Assembly (NCBI GenBank): GCA_023105745.1
Contig: JALGQZ010000009.1
Location: forward strand, 14,184,564 to 14,248,563
DNA length: 64,000 bases
DNA from: Austropuccinia psidii
Lineage: Eukaryota > Basidiomycota > Pucciniomycetes > Pucciniales > Sphaerophragmiaceae
Reading direction: 5' to 3'
A program made the position numbers and the translations under genes. Below are positions 1 to 13,084 of this stretch, piece by piece. Under the pieces are notes generated by a model, which worked only from the letters and a program-made list of their open reading frames with translations, did not search any database and was not told the origin of the DNA. Positions within the stretch are counted from its first letter, which is position 1. The number at the start of each line of letters is the position of its first letter.

Positions 1-803
1 CTCCCTGGATTTATGGGTTTGTGGCTGGTGCCTTGCCTGTGCCCTTGTTCTGTGCTTGTGACTGCTTTTTCACTTTGAAATTGCTTCTGCTGGCTATTGG
101 GGCTGTTTTTGGCGCTTGATTGGGTGTTGAAGGGTTGTTTTTCCTCCCTTCTGCTGTTAAAAGCATCATGTTTTTCTTTTCAATAAATGGATTCCATCCA
201 TTGAGTAACTTGAAAGTGTTGTGATTCCCCAGAAACTTCCTCACAGTCAGGTCAGAATTCATGCAGTTTTTCCACAGATCTACAAGGATCTGGTACTCTT
301 TGTGCTGCAGGGCATTGTTGTAATCCTTCTGGCTGTCTTTTTATATTTTCAAAGAGGCTTCTTGTGGAGTTTTCAGCTCTGTTTGAAGGTAAAGAAGTGT
401 TATCATCATCAGAATTGCATAATTTGTCAATTTGGGTGTCATTTACTGACCCTTGTCCTTCTGTAACTGATTGGCTTCTGCCATAATCATTTCTATAGCC
501 TTTTTGGGGGATTCTTGAGGGGTTATAGCTTGCTCCTGATCTGGTTAAAGGAATAATTATGATTAAAAGAGCTTAAAATAGTAATTTTACATTGAAAATA
601 TTACTATTGGCCCAATTCTTAGCTTTTTGGAAAGTATTACTTATTTCCAAATTGATTAATTCTGAATAAATTGGTTGTTGTTGATTTTTCTGAGCTTTTA
701 TAATAGTACTATTATGCTCAAAATTGACAGTGCTTGCAGGGATAATACTAGTAACTGTTGATTCTGTTTCAATATTTTCTTGTCTTACCATGTTTTTGGA
801 CAC
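1..803 (-). pseudogene. Retrotransposon gag-like remnant
   Basis: Read on the minus strand, an open stretch beginning near 803 (product starting MSKNMVRQENIETES) is followed by further gag-like text through two or more in-frame breaks to a second open stretch at 262-11. The last part is rich in K, Q, N, P and A (for example KVKKQSQAQNKGTGKAP), like a basic nucleic-acid-binding gag tail. I associate this peptide style with abundant rust-fungus retroelement gag proteins from memory, but no zinc knuckle or protease is visible, and the element runs off the left edge. It could instead be ORF1 of a LINE. The broken frame indicates a decayed copy. Confidence 0.42.
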
Positions 804-1028
804 TAAAATTAATGAAAAAAGTAATTAATTGAGTAAAAAGAAGGGTTTTTCAAAATATATATGAAAAAATGTAGCCACACTTAAAGTATGAAGAAGTTTT
901 ATTCTTTATGAATTTTTGAAATTATAAGTATTTTTATGGGGTTTTTAAATTTCTCAATATAAGAAAAAGATTGAAAAGTAAAAAAAAAGATGTCACAGGT
1001 AAAATATCATGGCTGGGCCCTCAAATTT

Positions 1029-4000
1029 AAGGTGTGGATATGAAACTTTGAATAAAATCAAGTACTTTTCCTTTCCTCAAAATTTGTATAAGGTGCAATA
1101 TGATTAAAAATATTAAGATTTAAGATTTTAAGAGAAAACACTTTAAATGAACTTTTTTATCCTTATAGGTATGAAACAATAATATTACGCAGATTCATTG
1201 CTTTACCAACAATAAAAACATATCCAAAAATACTCTACAAGAGATATCTAAGTCTACAAAAGAAATTTCTTCAAGAGCAATTTCAATTGTAATTAATTGA
1301 GCAAAGAACTGCAGGTAATTTTTATAATAACAAACCCTTTAAATATAATATTAAAGAGAAAACATTCCCAAAGTGACCAGAGTGAATTCGGAAACAAAGT
1401 GACAAAGTTAACAGTGATGAAAGATGCTTTAATTCACTTATGGGGTGGTTCAAGGGTAAAAATGATTTTTTCACGTGGTTAAAAGGCTTAGAATGACTCA
1501 AAAAGGGTTATTAGTATATTTTATTGATTGGTTTAACAGTGTTTAAACTAATTATAAAAGGAAAAGATTCTAACATGAAGAGAAAAATGGGAAGAAAAGA
1601 CATTCTTTTCAGCCACCAATTTTCTTCCTACAAAAGTAAAATTTACTCTTTTCAGTAGTGGAAAACTCTCTGGCAGAAAAAAATCCAATTATGGAATTGT
1701 TGAATCCTGGTTTAGACCAAAAGAGGGCTGGTTTTAGCCATTTTAGACCCTTAAATCAGCCATTTCTATAGTAATAACTTGTTTCAAGCTTTCAAAACAC
1801 ATAAGAATGTGTGTAATAGATGTCAAAACCGGTTAAAACTGTTTTTACTAATATTGCTTTAACTCTTGGGTAGTTTTACCCTCTTGGCAACAGTTAAAAC
1901 CACCCTGGTTGGTATCAAAATCTCATCATCAATTGAGTGACAGACCCTGTGCTCAATTTCAGGCCAAAATTGATGAACGTTTGCATTAATTTTGACAACC
2001 CATGCCTGTCAGAAAGGAATTTGGGTGATTCTGGCATCCTTGAAGCCAATTATCCATTCCCCCTCAAAATTAATCTTTCCAATTTATTTTTCCTTTAATT
2101 CCTCATCATGTACTATACTTGTAATTTACATATGTAATTCAATTGAGTTTTTATAGTACACTACTGTAATAATTGATACCTCATATTTGAATCGAAGTTC
2201 AATTATGTAATACATATGCACATTTTGACATTTCAATTGAAAATATTTCATTTCCTCACAACTTCTAAGCTACACATCACACCTCAATTTCAATAAAAAA
2301 TTTAGTGTTAACACCACATGTGGTGTGAATTGAAATAAGGTTTTGAGGATCTTCAATTTTTATACATAAAATACTAAAAATTTATTTTAAGCTTATCTAG
2401 AGTTGAGCTACAGAAATTTTCCCCAGAGGTGACCCCACCTTCATTTTTATGAGTTATCCAATGATGAAATAATGTCCATATGCTTATTTATTGGATAGAA
2501 AGCTATGATAATTTTTATTTAACTTCTTTCCAAAAATATTTTGATTTTAAGATTTTTGTTGAAAATTCATTTTTACTTATTTTTTTCAAGTCAAAAGGTG
2601 TTTTCACAATTTTAAATTATAATCAAAATTTTAATTTTATATATGAATTTTATATTTTTTTTAATTTTTTTTAAAATATATATAAATTTATTTTATTTAT
2701 AATTATAGTCTTTTATTCTTTGTGGTCTTTTGTGTGAGCCTTAGAGGTAATTTCATATACCCAAAAGACCACAAATACAAAAATAACATATTAATATAAA
2801 TAAAATTTATATTATTAAAATAAAAATCAAAATATAAATATAAAATTATAATAAAAATAAAAAATTAATTACAATTTAAAAATAAAAATACATTAAATTT
2901 TGTAAGTATGAAATTACATTTATACTTGAAAAAATTAAGTAAAAATGAAATTTTAACAAAATTGTGAAAAAATAAAAAAAATTTGGAAAAAAGTTAAATA
3001 AAAATTATTATAAATTTTTATCCATTAAATAAACATATAAAAATTGTTTCACCATTGGATTCCTCATAAAAAATTAGGTGGGGTCACCCCTGAGTGAAAT
3101 TCTTGTAACTCAACTCTAAATAAGCTTAAATTAAGTTTTTAGTATTTTCAATACAAAAGTTGAAAATCCTCAAAACCTTATGTTAATTCATACCACATGT
3201 GGTGTTAACCATCAATTTTTGTGTTAAAATTGAGGTGTTGTGTTTAGTTTAGAAGTTATGAGGAATTGAAGTATTTTCAATTGAATTCAATTGAAATGTC
3301 AAAATGTGCGCGTGTATTACATAAGTGAACTTTAATTTACATATGAGGTGTCAATTATTACTGTATTTTACTGTACAATTGAATTGAATTACATATGTAA
3401 ATTATAAGTATAATACATGATGAGGAATTGAAGGAAAAATAAATTGGAAAGATTAAATTTGGGGGGGGAAAGGAACTCCAGCTCTAAGGGAGAGCTAGAC
3501 CCCCAAGATCCTTGCTGACAGGCATGGTATGTCAAAATTCACGCAAAAGTTCATCACTTTTGGCCTGGAATTGAGTTACAGGTCTGTGGACTCAATTGAT
3601 GATGAGGTTTTGATACCAACTGGGGTAGTTTTAGCTGTTGCCAAGAGGGTAAAACTACCCTTAAGATAAAACAATCATAGTAAAAACAGTTTTAACTGGT
3701 TTCTATGCCTCTGACACACATTCTGACGTGTTTGAAGGCTCTAGGCCTGGTATTGCTATAGTAATGGCTGATTTAAGGGTCTAAAATTGCTAAAAATGGC
3801 TAAAAATGGCTTAAACCAGCCCTTTTTTGGTCTAAACCAGGGTACAATGATTTCATAATTGGCTTTTCTGTTGTCAGACTGTTTTTCACGACTGACAAGA
3901 GTAAACATTACTTTTGGAGTAAGAAAATTGATGGCTATAAAAGAATGTCTTCTTTGCCCCACTTTTCTCTTCATGTTAGAATGTTTTCCTTTTATAATTA

Positions 4001-4560
4001 GCTTAAACATTGTTAAACCAATCAATAAAAGATTCCAACCACCTTTTGTATATCATTTTAAACCTTTTAACCCCGTGAAAAAATCTTTATAATCATTGTT
4101 TGTAACTTTTATAATCATTTTTACCCCTGAACCACCCCAAAAGTGAATTAAAGCATCTTTCATCACTGTTAACTTTGTCACTTTGTTTCCAAATTCACTG
4201 TGGTCACTTTTGGGTGTGTTTTCTCTTTAATATTCTTTTTAAAGACTTTGTTCTTTAATTAATTTCTTGAAGTTCTTTGCTCAATTAATTCCAATTGAAA
4301 TTGCTCTTGAAGAAATTTCTTTTGTCGCCTTAAAATATCTCTTGTAGAGTATTTTTTGGATAAATTTTTATTGTTGGTAAAACAATAAATCTTTATAATA
4401 TTATTGTTTTATACTAATAAAGCTATAAACAATAAAATTGGCGTGTTTTCTCTTAAAAAATAATATTTCATACTATTTTTAATTGATTTTTTACCTTATA
4501 CAAATTTTGAGGACAGGAAAAGTACTTGATTTTTAATCAAAGTTTCATATCCACACCTTA
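1029..4560. repeat. Large fold-back element: two ~1.7-kb inverted arms
   Basis: The sequence from 1,029 (AAGGTGTGGATATGAAAC) reappears as its reverse complement ending at 4,560. Corresponding blocks pair all along the arms: 1,200-1,290 with 4,265-4,395, 1,370-1,480 with 4,100-4,210, 1,810-1,990 with 3,540-3,710, 2,100-2,240 with 3,300-3,430, and 2,395-2,530 with 2,985-3,115. The centre lies near 2,746, where TTTGTGGTCTTTTG and CAAAAGACCACAAA form a hairpin around a short loop. Arms differ by many substitutions and small indels. No coding sequence is supported; ORFs in the arms are short and mirror each other. Such structures are typical of fold-back or MITE-like DNA transposons. No clear target-site duplication is visible. 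Confidence 0.85.
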
Positions 4561-7500
4561 CATTTTGGGTATATAAAAATAGCTCTAAGGTTTAAATCTC
4601 CCTTGTAGCTTCCCAAATGCAACACCTGCTCTCAAGTGCAGCCAATTTCCTCATGGTGAAAGTTACAGTTAAAGGACATTTTTTGAGAAGGTTCAACCTA
4701 ACATACCTGCTGGCATTTCCTGCTTTTTTCAAAGTTACTTCTCTTTGAAAGTCTAATTCAAGAATTTGGATGGCTTTGGTCTCTTTGAATTAAAATAGTT
4801 TTATTCTCCCTTCTTTATCATCATTATTTTTTTATTTTATTTCAATTTTTTTTGTAATTTTATTAATAATGCAATTGTCATGTGTATAAAGTTTTCCTTC
4901 AAGGAAACCAGCCTCTAAATTTGACCACTATGTTACAAGTTTTTCTTGAATAATGAGAATGGTGGACCAGAGCTTGTTTTTCTTTGAATATTTCCATTTA
5001 AAAGAGTGTTTAGGAAATTCAAAGTCTTGAATCCTGAGTATTCAACTATAAAAGTAGTGGGGAAGAGGAATGATTGTGATATTATGCCTAGTCTTCCTCA
5101 CTATTTTTATTGGTGAGATTTGAAATAGAAAAATGTTCATCCAGAACATCTGAGTCAATATTTTCAGAATCATGCTCATTCCCACAGATAGGGAACTGTA
5201 AGATGTTTCTATGAAACTCTTGATAATATTACTATAAACCATGAGCTCTACGGCTAGTCTTATTAAATATAATAAATAAATTCATCATAACCACAATTAA
5301 ATAATTCATTACTTGATTGTTTGTTTGACTTTTTGTATACTACTAATGCTTATAACAGTAATCAGTAATTTTCTATTAGAATTAATTACAAGAAATATCA
5401 ATAATAAAACTTATCAAGGTAATATAAAATTATTTTAATATATAATTATATTTTTCAAGAAGAATAATAAAGATAATTATTGAAGAAAGCTATTAATAGA
5501 AGGAAAAATTAATAATTCAGTGAAAACAATCACTAATATTCCAATAATACCTTGAAAAGAATTGGTAGAGTGGCTTGATGGATTAATTGTGGATTTAAAG
5601 GATCAAAATTGATTTCTAACAGTAGTACAACAATATAAAAGTTAAATTCTATTGGAAATAGTTTATTTCTATTATTTCATGTCTTTCTGATTGATGCTGA
5701 AAGAATTAAAACACTTAATAAAATATTTAACCAATATATACTTGTTGGTACTAATGATATGATTGAATAATAAGATGATTTGGAAAAAAAAGCAAGAGGA
5801 AGCATCTTTTAAGTCTACAAAAGCTCACTGAAGCATTGAATGGAGAAAATTTAAAGAAAGTTAGTGAGAAGAAATTCATCCTCTTTGGATTATTGGTTAA
5901 ATCACCTGTTTTCATGTCAGATTAATATAATTACTTAATTATGTTACTTTATGTTACTACCAACCCATTCATGGTTAAGAAAGAAAGTAATAAAAACTTT
6001 CCATATTCTTTCATTTCATAATAAAAACCAATTTTTCCAAGTTATTGATTTTATTGTAAATTTTATCAGAGATTGTATTTTCTGGGAATTTTTGAAGATT
6101 CAGTGTGTCATGTGGAATCATCAAAAATGGACTGTAAGTAAAACTTTTAATTTTAATGATGAGGTCATAATTAATCTTAGCTTTTCTATTTATTAACCCT
6201 TTCTCAATTGGTCCCAAGATATTCAGAATGATTAATTAAGTATTGTATTCTTAATGAATTTTTGAATTTTTGACCTTATTTCTAGGTAAAAAAGTGAATT
6301 GCACAGTAATAGCCGGTTTCCATGGGATAAATGCATGAATAATAGACTAAAAGGAGTTTGAATTACTCTTTTATGGCTTATTCATGGAAGATAATACATA
6401 ATTGACATGGTTACAGGAGTAATAGCTGCTCATTACCTCCTTGTCATGTCAAAATAGCGGCTTATTTGCTATTTTCTTATGACTGAATGGAACTTTGACT
6501 TGGTAACCAAGTTCCCATAAGGTTTTATTATACAAATTGGGCCATGATAAGCAATGGATCCAAGCTTTATCACTATCAACACTTCAGAGGCCCAGAAGCT
6601 GGGTTCCCTGGCTCTCTTTGATGTCTTTTGTTCCCCTTGGCTTTTCTCTCATCAAAAATAGTAATTTGGGCTGCAATACTGATATCCACTATGGGTGTAT
6701 TAAAAATTTATGTAGGAATACATTAATATTAAGTGCCCCAAACATGCATAAAACTATTCTTAGTGTATATGCAACATGAGAATTCTCACATTCCCATGAT
6801 TTTAGTGTGAAATTGAGAAAAAGAAGAAAATTCACAATTCTTTTATGTGATATTGATGATGTGGTGTCAAAGTATTTTCCATATTACCATCTCATAGAGC
6901 CAATCTGAGCTTATTCACTCTATGGAACTACCATGGGTTAAACTTTGTGTAGAATCCAAATCTGGCCTCAAATCTATGGATTTACTTCCTAACAAAAAGT
7001 TTAGTCATCTTTTCTTAAATGAAAAATAATAAATTTTGGATATACGCATGACTTATGGGTTATGCATAGTTCAGAGCCTATTTTAATATTGATTTTGGCC
7101 TATTTGGGTGTTTAAAATATCCTCCAAGGCTCATAGGAATTATCATACACATTATTCTCAGAAATGTTTTTCTTCTTCCCAAATATCCTTTGCATGAAAT
7201 CAAAACATAGGAATAAATTATTTCTTTCCTCTGGTAGATTAATTGTTCTGCTCCTGTTTTATTTGTGAATTCCAAATTATCCACAAATTTGAGTTTCTAG
7301 GTCCTTCAATTCTGCTGAATATTGTTCCCATTGAGATGTCGGGTACCCCTTTCATGCTGTTTAGTGAGATACATTGTAAAGTGATTAAAAGCCTGAGTTT
7401 GCATGTGTTTCTTTTTTCCCCAAAACATTTTTTTACTATAAAAGAAACTTCCACACAAAATATAAGTGTTTACTAAAAAAAACCAAAATTCAGTGGTAGA

Positions 7501-9215
7501 AAACTCACCATGATATTTCTCCTCATATTCCAAATATGTATACATATGTTTAAAATAAGATTGCCCAAACAGGATATTCCAATCACCTTTAACCCTGAAT
7601 GGATGGTTTTGGATTTCAAAATGACTTTTTTTGGCATCCTCTTCAAATTCTTTCTATCTTTTTGGGAAATAATAGCAGTTCCTATCCTTTCAGATTTCAC
7701 CTGTCCATTATATGGATCTCTATTGGAATGCCATGAGTATTGGATGCCCTCACTGGTGAGGAATGTGAGGGCACTTTTGCTGAATAATTTGAAGATGGAG
7801 GAACTAAATATGTTGTAATTTCAAATTTCAGTGAAGATTTCTCCTCTGTGATTTTAGTACATCATTTTGGATTTGATGACTCCCCCCACAACCTATCCTA
7901 ATGCTGTAATGTATTCCATGGGACACATGATATTGGTGGAATATCCAGAAATCTTGCTAAACCAACTTTTCCCATTCCAGGAACCAGTTGTCCTTGATTG
8001 TAGGCTATATGAGGCTGATGACATTGAGTTTCATTGAAATATACCACTTCTTCCACTGGCATTAAGATGGGCCTTTGGTTGGATTGATTGGAATTGCCAT
8101 TTAAAATTACATCAACCAGACATGATAATGGGGAAACAAAAATGGAGAATGCCACTATGAGTGTGTGTTCAGGCAGAAAGACAATGGGGATAAATGGTGA
8201 GTGGTTAATTTGAAAGGGTAAGTGATATCATAGTTGGGCTAAGAGGGGGAGGTCAAATGACAAATCAAAATCCTTCAAATTGAAAGGAAGTCCACCAGGT
8301 AGTGGGAATCTGGTGCCATTTGGAATCAAGATGATTGGGGCTAGTGCTGAGATTGCTTGTCTGTGCAAGTAGCCAATTGGTCATGAAGCAGCTCATGAGC
8401 TCCGTTAAGAGTCTTAAGATATATGGCTGAAAAAAGACAATGAGAAAAAGCTTATGTGAGCATGAGCAAGAACAAGATGTGGATATGAACCCTACCAGTT
8501 TTTCATCATCTCTTCACTTGTCCACAACTGACCCTCTATAAATGTAAGACTCTTTATCTTCACTTGGTTCAGTACAAAATGTAGAACTTTTACTATCATC
8601 ATACTTGATCCTTACAAAATTAATTCTATTATCTTCGCTTCATGTGTATGTTTCTAAATCTCCGTCTTTACTACAGCACCTAAATTAATGTCTCAAGCTA
8701 TGGCTAAAAACCATAACGGAAGCTCTTTTTAACACTAAAATATTTATATAAATCAATATTCCCAATACTCTCTTATGTTTAAATAAACAATGAATTCTGA
8801 ATGGTTATGTTACTCATTCCTTAGTAAAATTTTAGTTGCTTTAGTCACATATAGCCCACTTTGTTAGATTACTTATCTTTTGATCAAAATATAGTCTTAT
8901 TGTAGTATTAGTATTTACCATTGTTTTCTAGCTCATGTGTGGTTCCTATAACTAGTCCTTCTGCAACTGATAAAGGTCATATGACCTTTTTGAATCCTAG
9001 AAAATTTCTATCGATTCTACCCATGCCTGCTTAAAAAAAAAGATGTGATAAGTCAAAAGAATTCATATCAGCTGAAATGTTGACAAAAGTTGATATTATG
9101 TCTATTTACTCTTGCAAATTTCCAACGAAAAACTTTGAGTTGGAATATGCTCATCTTTTCTATTCTAATGAAGCTTCAGATATTGTATATACGAAGTTGG
9201 GTAGAAGACAAAAGA
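4561..9215. other. AT-rich region without a recognisable gene
   Basis: About 4.7 kb of AT-rich, CpG-poor DNA. Translations on both strands are broken by frequent stops. Plus-strand text at 5,550-6,000 and minus-strand text at 5,040-5,240 and 7,310-7,700 have protein-like composition but match no family I know, so decayed transposons are likely. About 55 bp at 4,687-4,742 are homologous, in inverted orientation, to 15,045-15,100. No RNA gene was seen. Confidence 0.55.
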
Positions 9216-9217
9216 TT

Positions 9218-9575
9218 TCAAGTCAAATAGACAAAGGAGTGTAAAACCAGCAGGGTGACATTGCAAGCAAAATGAATTGAAACGTCAGCGCGACGTTGCA
9301 TTTGCAATGTCAACCTTTTTCCTGCAATAATGGCTAGAATTGACAATTTGTCCTGATGGGACTCCTGGCCCCATGGCTCTTTGGGGTTTCCTTTTGGAAA
9401 TTTTCTTGATACTTCATCTCTCAAGAATTTGTCAAGCTCCTTCCCCTTGTTGCCAGCGTCCGATCAAAGGGCCAGGTACTCGTTATCAAACCGGTTTGTT
9501 TTATTAGTCACTCGCCAAAGGGCCGCAGTTATGGCCTGTGGTAGGATTCGGACGCGGCACCTCCAGGATGAGTAA
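9218..9575 (-). pseudogene. Unidentified gene fragment upstream of the secreted-protein gene
   Basis: On the minus strand a coding-like stretch runs from about 9,575 to 9,218, with text such as NKGKELDKFLRDEVSRKFP and EPWGQESHQDKLSILAII. One in-frame TGA lies between EYLAL and SDAGNKG, where CGA (Arg) would restore the frame, so a C-to-T change is plausible. The region keeps CpG dinucleotides, unlike nearby transposon DNA, suggesting an old host-gene piece rather than a repeat. I do not recognise the protein. It lies divergently some 380 bp upstream of the secreted-protein start. An exon of a decayed gene or chance openness are both possible. Confidence 0.3.
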
Positions 9576-9743
9576 TCAAATTTATCCGAAAGTCCATCTC
9601 CGCTAGATAGTCGCTTGCCTCGATCAGACTACAAGTTGATGATTACTAATTACTGCACACTTCACCTGTGTCTATCATAAATTGACACTGCGTGTGACGG
9701 CACGCTTGCAATAGTATGCCGAAGCCAAGCTGGTGACTTGAAC

Positions 9744-9754
9744 ATATATATAAT
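9744..9754 (+). promoter_or_regulatory. TATA-like element upstream of secreted-protein gene
   Basis: The sequence ATATATATAAT lies about 205 bp before the ATG at 9,960 in otherwise balanced, CpG-containing DNA. It is a reasonable TATA box for the downstream gene; the position relative to the transcription start is unknown. Confidence 0.35.
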
Positions 9755-9959
9755 CAATGCCAACCCAAGGTGACAGACCGTATTTCTCGCCCCTCATAAG
9801 GAATCAACACGACGAGTTTTTTAATCAGCAAACCTCGATTTCATCATTTTTTTAATCTGCTTGGTACTTTTCCCAGTACTCATTGTAACTGTTGGAAGTG
9901 ATTGGTGACTACTGTTGCAGAGCCAATATAGCACCCATTTCTTGAAAGATAGACGAGAT

Positions 9960-10154
9960 ATGAAGTTGATCGCAGCCATGCAGATTATTCTCATCAGTAT
10001 GTTGTTGATATACTCTGTGCCAACGGCTGGTTTACCTATGCCATTTAATGGCTCGGGGCTAACTAAAGAAGAAACGTCCCCAAATTTTTGGTGCTATCTG
10101 ACTTGTGGGATCTCTGAAGCCATTCGCTCTTGCTGTAAAAAGTGCTTCAACTAA
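9960..10154 (+). CDS. Small secreted cysteine-rich protein, candidate effector
   Basis: A 64-residue protein starting at the first ATG of this frame; the codons upstream lack an ATG. Residues 1-23 form a clear signal peptide: MKLIAAM, a hydrophobic core IILISMLLIY, then a cleavage-type VPTAG. The predicted mature part is about 40 residues. It has a flexible Pro/Gly-rich start and a compact C-terminus with five cysteines at 45, 49, 58, 59 and 62 (C-x3-C-x8-CC-x2-C). FWC at 43-45 fits the [YFW]xC motif described in rust candidate effectors. An odd cysteine count suggests dimerisation or one free thiol. It ends KKCFN, so it is not a CaaX pheromone precursor. The gene lies in a CpG-retaining island between repeat-rich blocks, the usual setting for rust effectors. 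No homologue is recognised; function is inferred only from architecture. Confidence 0.68.
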   Translation: MKLIAAMQIILISMLLIYSVPTAGLPMPFNGSGLTKEETSPNFWCYLTCGISEAIRSCCKKCFN

Positions 10155-12577
10155 AAGAGCCTACAATCAGCAATACTTGATTATTGGCTGGACATCACCA
10201 AATCAATATCGGCTACGAGCAACCATCGGATCTTCAATCCATTCCCTTAATATTTTCTTATACTCCTAATCTGTCCACTCTTTTCTTTTTTCGAATTTTA
10301 CATCAAAAAATAAATAAATCAAACACTCTCGTCTTTCTCTTTCTAAAACCTACCAAATTCTCTTTCGACTCTTTCCTTTTAAAAGTATAACCCGACCCAA
10401 AAAAATATAAAATATAAAACAATGTAAAAAAAATAAAAAAGATAGAAAAAAATTGAAAAAATAGCAACAAATACCAAAAAATATATATAAGTATAAAGTA
10501 TTCTCTGCCTCTGTGATCAACCTACCGCTCTACTTCATTTCACTACAAAATGTAACTGCTTTCCTATACGCTCTAACATATAGCAGTTACGTTTTGAGCT
10601 TGCTTGAGGTGATCAACTTTTTTTCCTGGCATGGCTTAAACATGCAGCGCAAAAAAATATATTACCTTGTTGTGAAATTTGATAAATCAAAATGAAAATT
10701 TAAATAATAAGAATGATAATAGTAATACAATTAATTAAAGGCAAGATCAACTGAAATTAATCTCGAAACAACGCTGAAGCGCACAGCGAGTCAACTGGTT
10801 ACGGGTCCAAAGATAAAACTTTTTGGTAGTGATCAATGATTATTTATTTGATCATATTGGGGCTGTCATCGATCTAGCTCATCATCCTCAAGTCATTATC
10901 TTCCTCTACCTCAACCTCGTTTGAGACGCGCAGCAAGATCAGATCCTTCTTCTCCTATCAATACCTCAGAGCCCTGTAGTCTTTCCAGTTCCTTCGATGA
11001 GTTTTTAATATCTGATTCACAAAAGTGAAGGCATTTTCGAAAAGGCAAAAGATATAGAATAATCCCAAGAGAACTTCTATCTCTGATAACGAAGGCATCT
11101 AGATTTTCCAGACTAAAGCCTCCCAACGTGCTGTCAAGGTCAGTCTTAACATGCTATTTCAGTGAAACGACTCCTTCATAAATCTAATTCTTATGCTTTT
11201 ACGTACATTTTACATTAGTTGAAAGAATATAAAAAAAACTATACATCACATCTTTTACTATCCTTCAAAGATTCTACAAAATCTGTTCCGATTGTTGACA
11301 GTCATGCTTCTTCACCCGACCTGGCAAAGCCAGCTCTGATTCATCAAATCGTCCTTGCCCAAGCAAGCCACATAGGTTCAAAAACCAAGAACAACCGCAG
11401 AACTCATAAAAATCTGGGAATACTGGTCCTTCAAACATTGAAACCAATCAAGCCTAATCAATTTGTCATCCGAGAGCTCGGCCTTTTTGAGTGATCAATT
11501 TAAAACCAACACTGCAATGAACTTGATCAAGATTGCGAAACCACAGCTCCTTTTGAACCGTTAGAATATTTGTGCAAATATAAAGAATTTTGCTTTAATG
11601 ATCGTACGTGGGTTTCTCATTCGTGAATCTTAGGCTTTTTATCCTCTTTGATTTTTATTGGCTGACTGGAAAGATTGTTTTTTTCAGTTTCCTTGTTGCC
11701 AAACATCCTAAAATTCTATATGGATTTTTATCAAAACGTCCACTTATCGATCCAAGATATTTCTCAAATTAAGGCGCTAAGGGTTTGAATGTGATTTTAA
11801 TAACGACCTGAAAGATGGTCACCTTTTGTTGAAAATCCATAAATTTTCCAATCAAATATCAAAAGACGTCAAGTAGGTTTCAAAGAATATTTGTTTTTTG
11901 ATTTTTAAGGAACAATTAGAAAAATTAGCAATGGAGTATTTCATCTAGTTTGGGAAAATTCGTCAAGAGCCCCAAAAATCAAGAGTCATTGTTGCTTTTA
12001 AAACCAAAATCAAGTTTAGGTTTGAGTAATTTAACGATTCAAATCGCATATTGATACAAAGGCAAGACGGTCATTCAACAGAAACTTTATTGATGAGTAT
12101 GGGTAAGTTTGTTGTTTCATGTACTTATTTATTTATTTTGACTGAGTGTTTTGAATTTTCTCATTAATTAGTCATTCATCGTTTAGCAGGCAGATAAAAT
12201 GTCACTCAGTGTGGTACCCAAGTATCAGAACTGAAAGCGTAGAAGAAATAAGGTTTTATATCAATGTACTAATCAATTAGAAGCGTAATATACAAAAGAA
12301 ATGAGATGTACCTAAAGGTGAACAACGCAGTAAGATAGATCTATGGTTTTAGGACAAAGGCACACACAAGGTAGTAATTCCAACAACATGATGAGGAGAT
12401 ATAGGATAAAAAGTAAGAAAACACCGTCGGACAAGAGGAGAAAGCAGTGATGGAAATGAGAAGCATTGCTATTCAAAGAGAAGTCAAGACGGTGAAGTCC
12501 TAGCTCTCCTCAGTTAGGCTCACAGGATTGTCACAACAAAACAAACTGGCTAGGCAAGTGGTAACGAAAGTAATACA
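10155..12577. other. CpG-retaining intergenic region, no confident gene
   Basis: After the secreted-protein stop comes a pyrimidine-rich then A-rich stretch (10,250-10,490), possibly the 3' untranslated region. Short ORFs at 11,126-10,911 (-) and 11,219-11,494 (+) show some coding-like composition but match nothing I know and lack support. The DNA is less AT-extreme than the flanks and keeps CpG sites, so it may be old unique sequence. Confidence 0.45.
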
Positions 12578-13080
12578 ACTGTTGAAAATTACGATCAAGA
12601 CCAGTCGTAACAACAGGGTCAGACTGAGCGACACCGTGCCACTCCTGGATCAACGCGCGCCCCTCCTGAATCAATCATCGAATTCCTCTTTTCTTTTCGA
12701 ACACTCTCCTTAGTGATCTTACTTTCCTTTTCCCTCTCTTGTTTCTTTTCATTCTCATCTTAATCTCAAACTATCATTACTTCCGCTTCTCTTATCTCTT
12801 CTTCACTCTTTCTTTGTGATTGTTATACCAAACCTGCTTGCTTCAGGTATTTTTGTCTCGCAAAACTAACTTTTCATTAACTATCTTAAAACACTAACTT
12901 ACTATTAATTAGCAGACTGCCTACTTTTTACCCTGCGTTGTTTCTGTCATCTTTGTCTACTTAGTTGTCTTTAGTCCACCATTTAGGTATATTCTTATTT
13001 ATTCAATCACTTGCTGCTACTCTCTTATATGTAATTTTATTGTTTAGTTTTGATCACTAACAGATTTACAGTCTCAAATA
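12578..13080 (+). repeat. Putative Ty1/copia 5' LTR and leader
   Basis: The stretch begins TGTTGAAAATTACGATC, continues through a GC-richer part and a long pyrimidine-rich tract (12,680-12,830), and directly precedes the copia gag/protease remnant. TG at the start and position relative to the coding remnant suggest an LTR. The 3' LTR copy needed for proof was not found, so boundaries are estimates. Confidence 0.35.
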
Positions 13081-13084
13081 TCAA

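Noticed and set aside
5556..5630. tRNA-like GGTAGAGTGGCTTGATGG
   Set aside because: An A-box-like match only; no B box with GTTCRANNC and no cloverleaf could be drawn.
7510..7818. 102-codon plus-strand ORF
   Set aside because: Hydrophobic AT-rich translation, overlapped by several equally long frames on the other strand, and no recognisable motif.
9960..10154. Mating pheromone precursor
   Set aside because: The C-terminus is KKCFN, not a CaaX box, and the protein has a secretory signal peptide and several cysteines.
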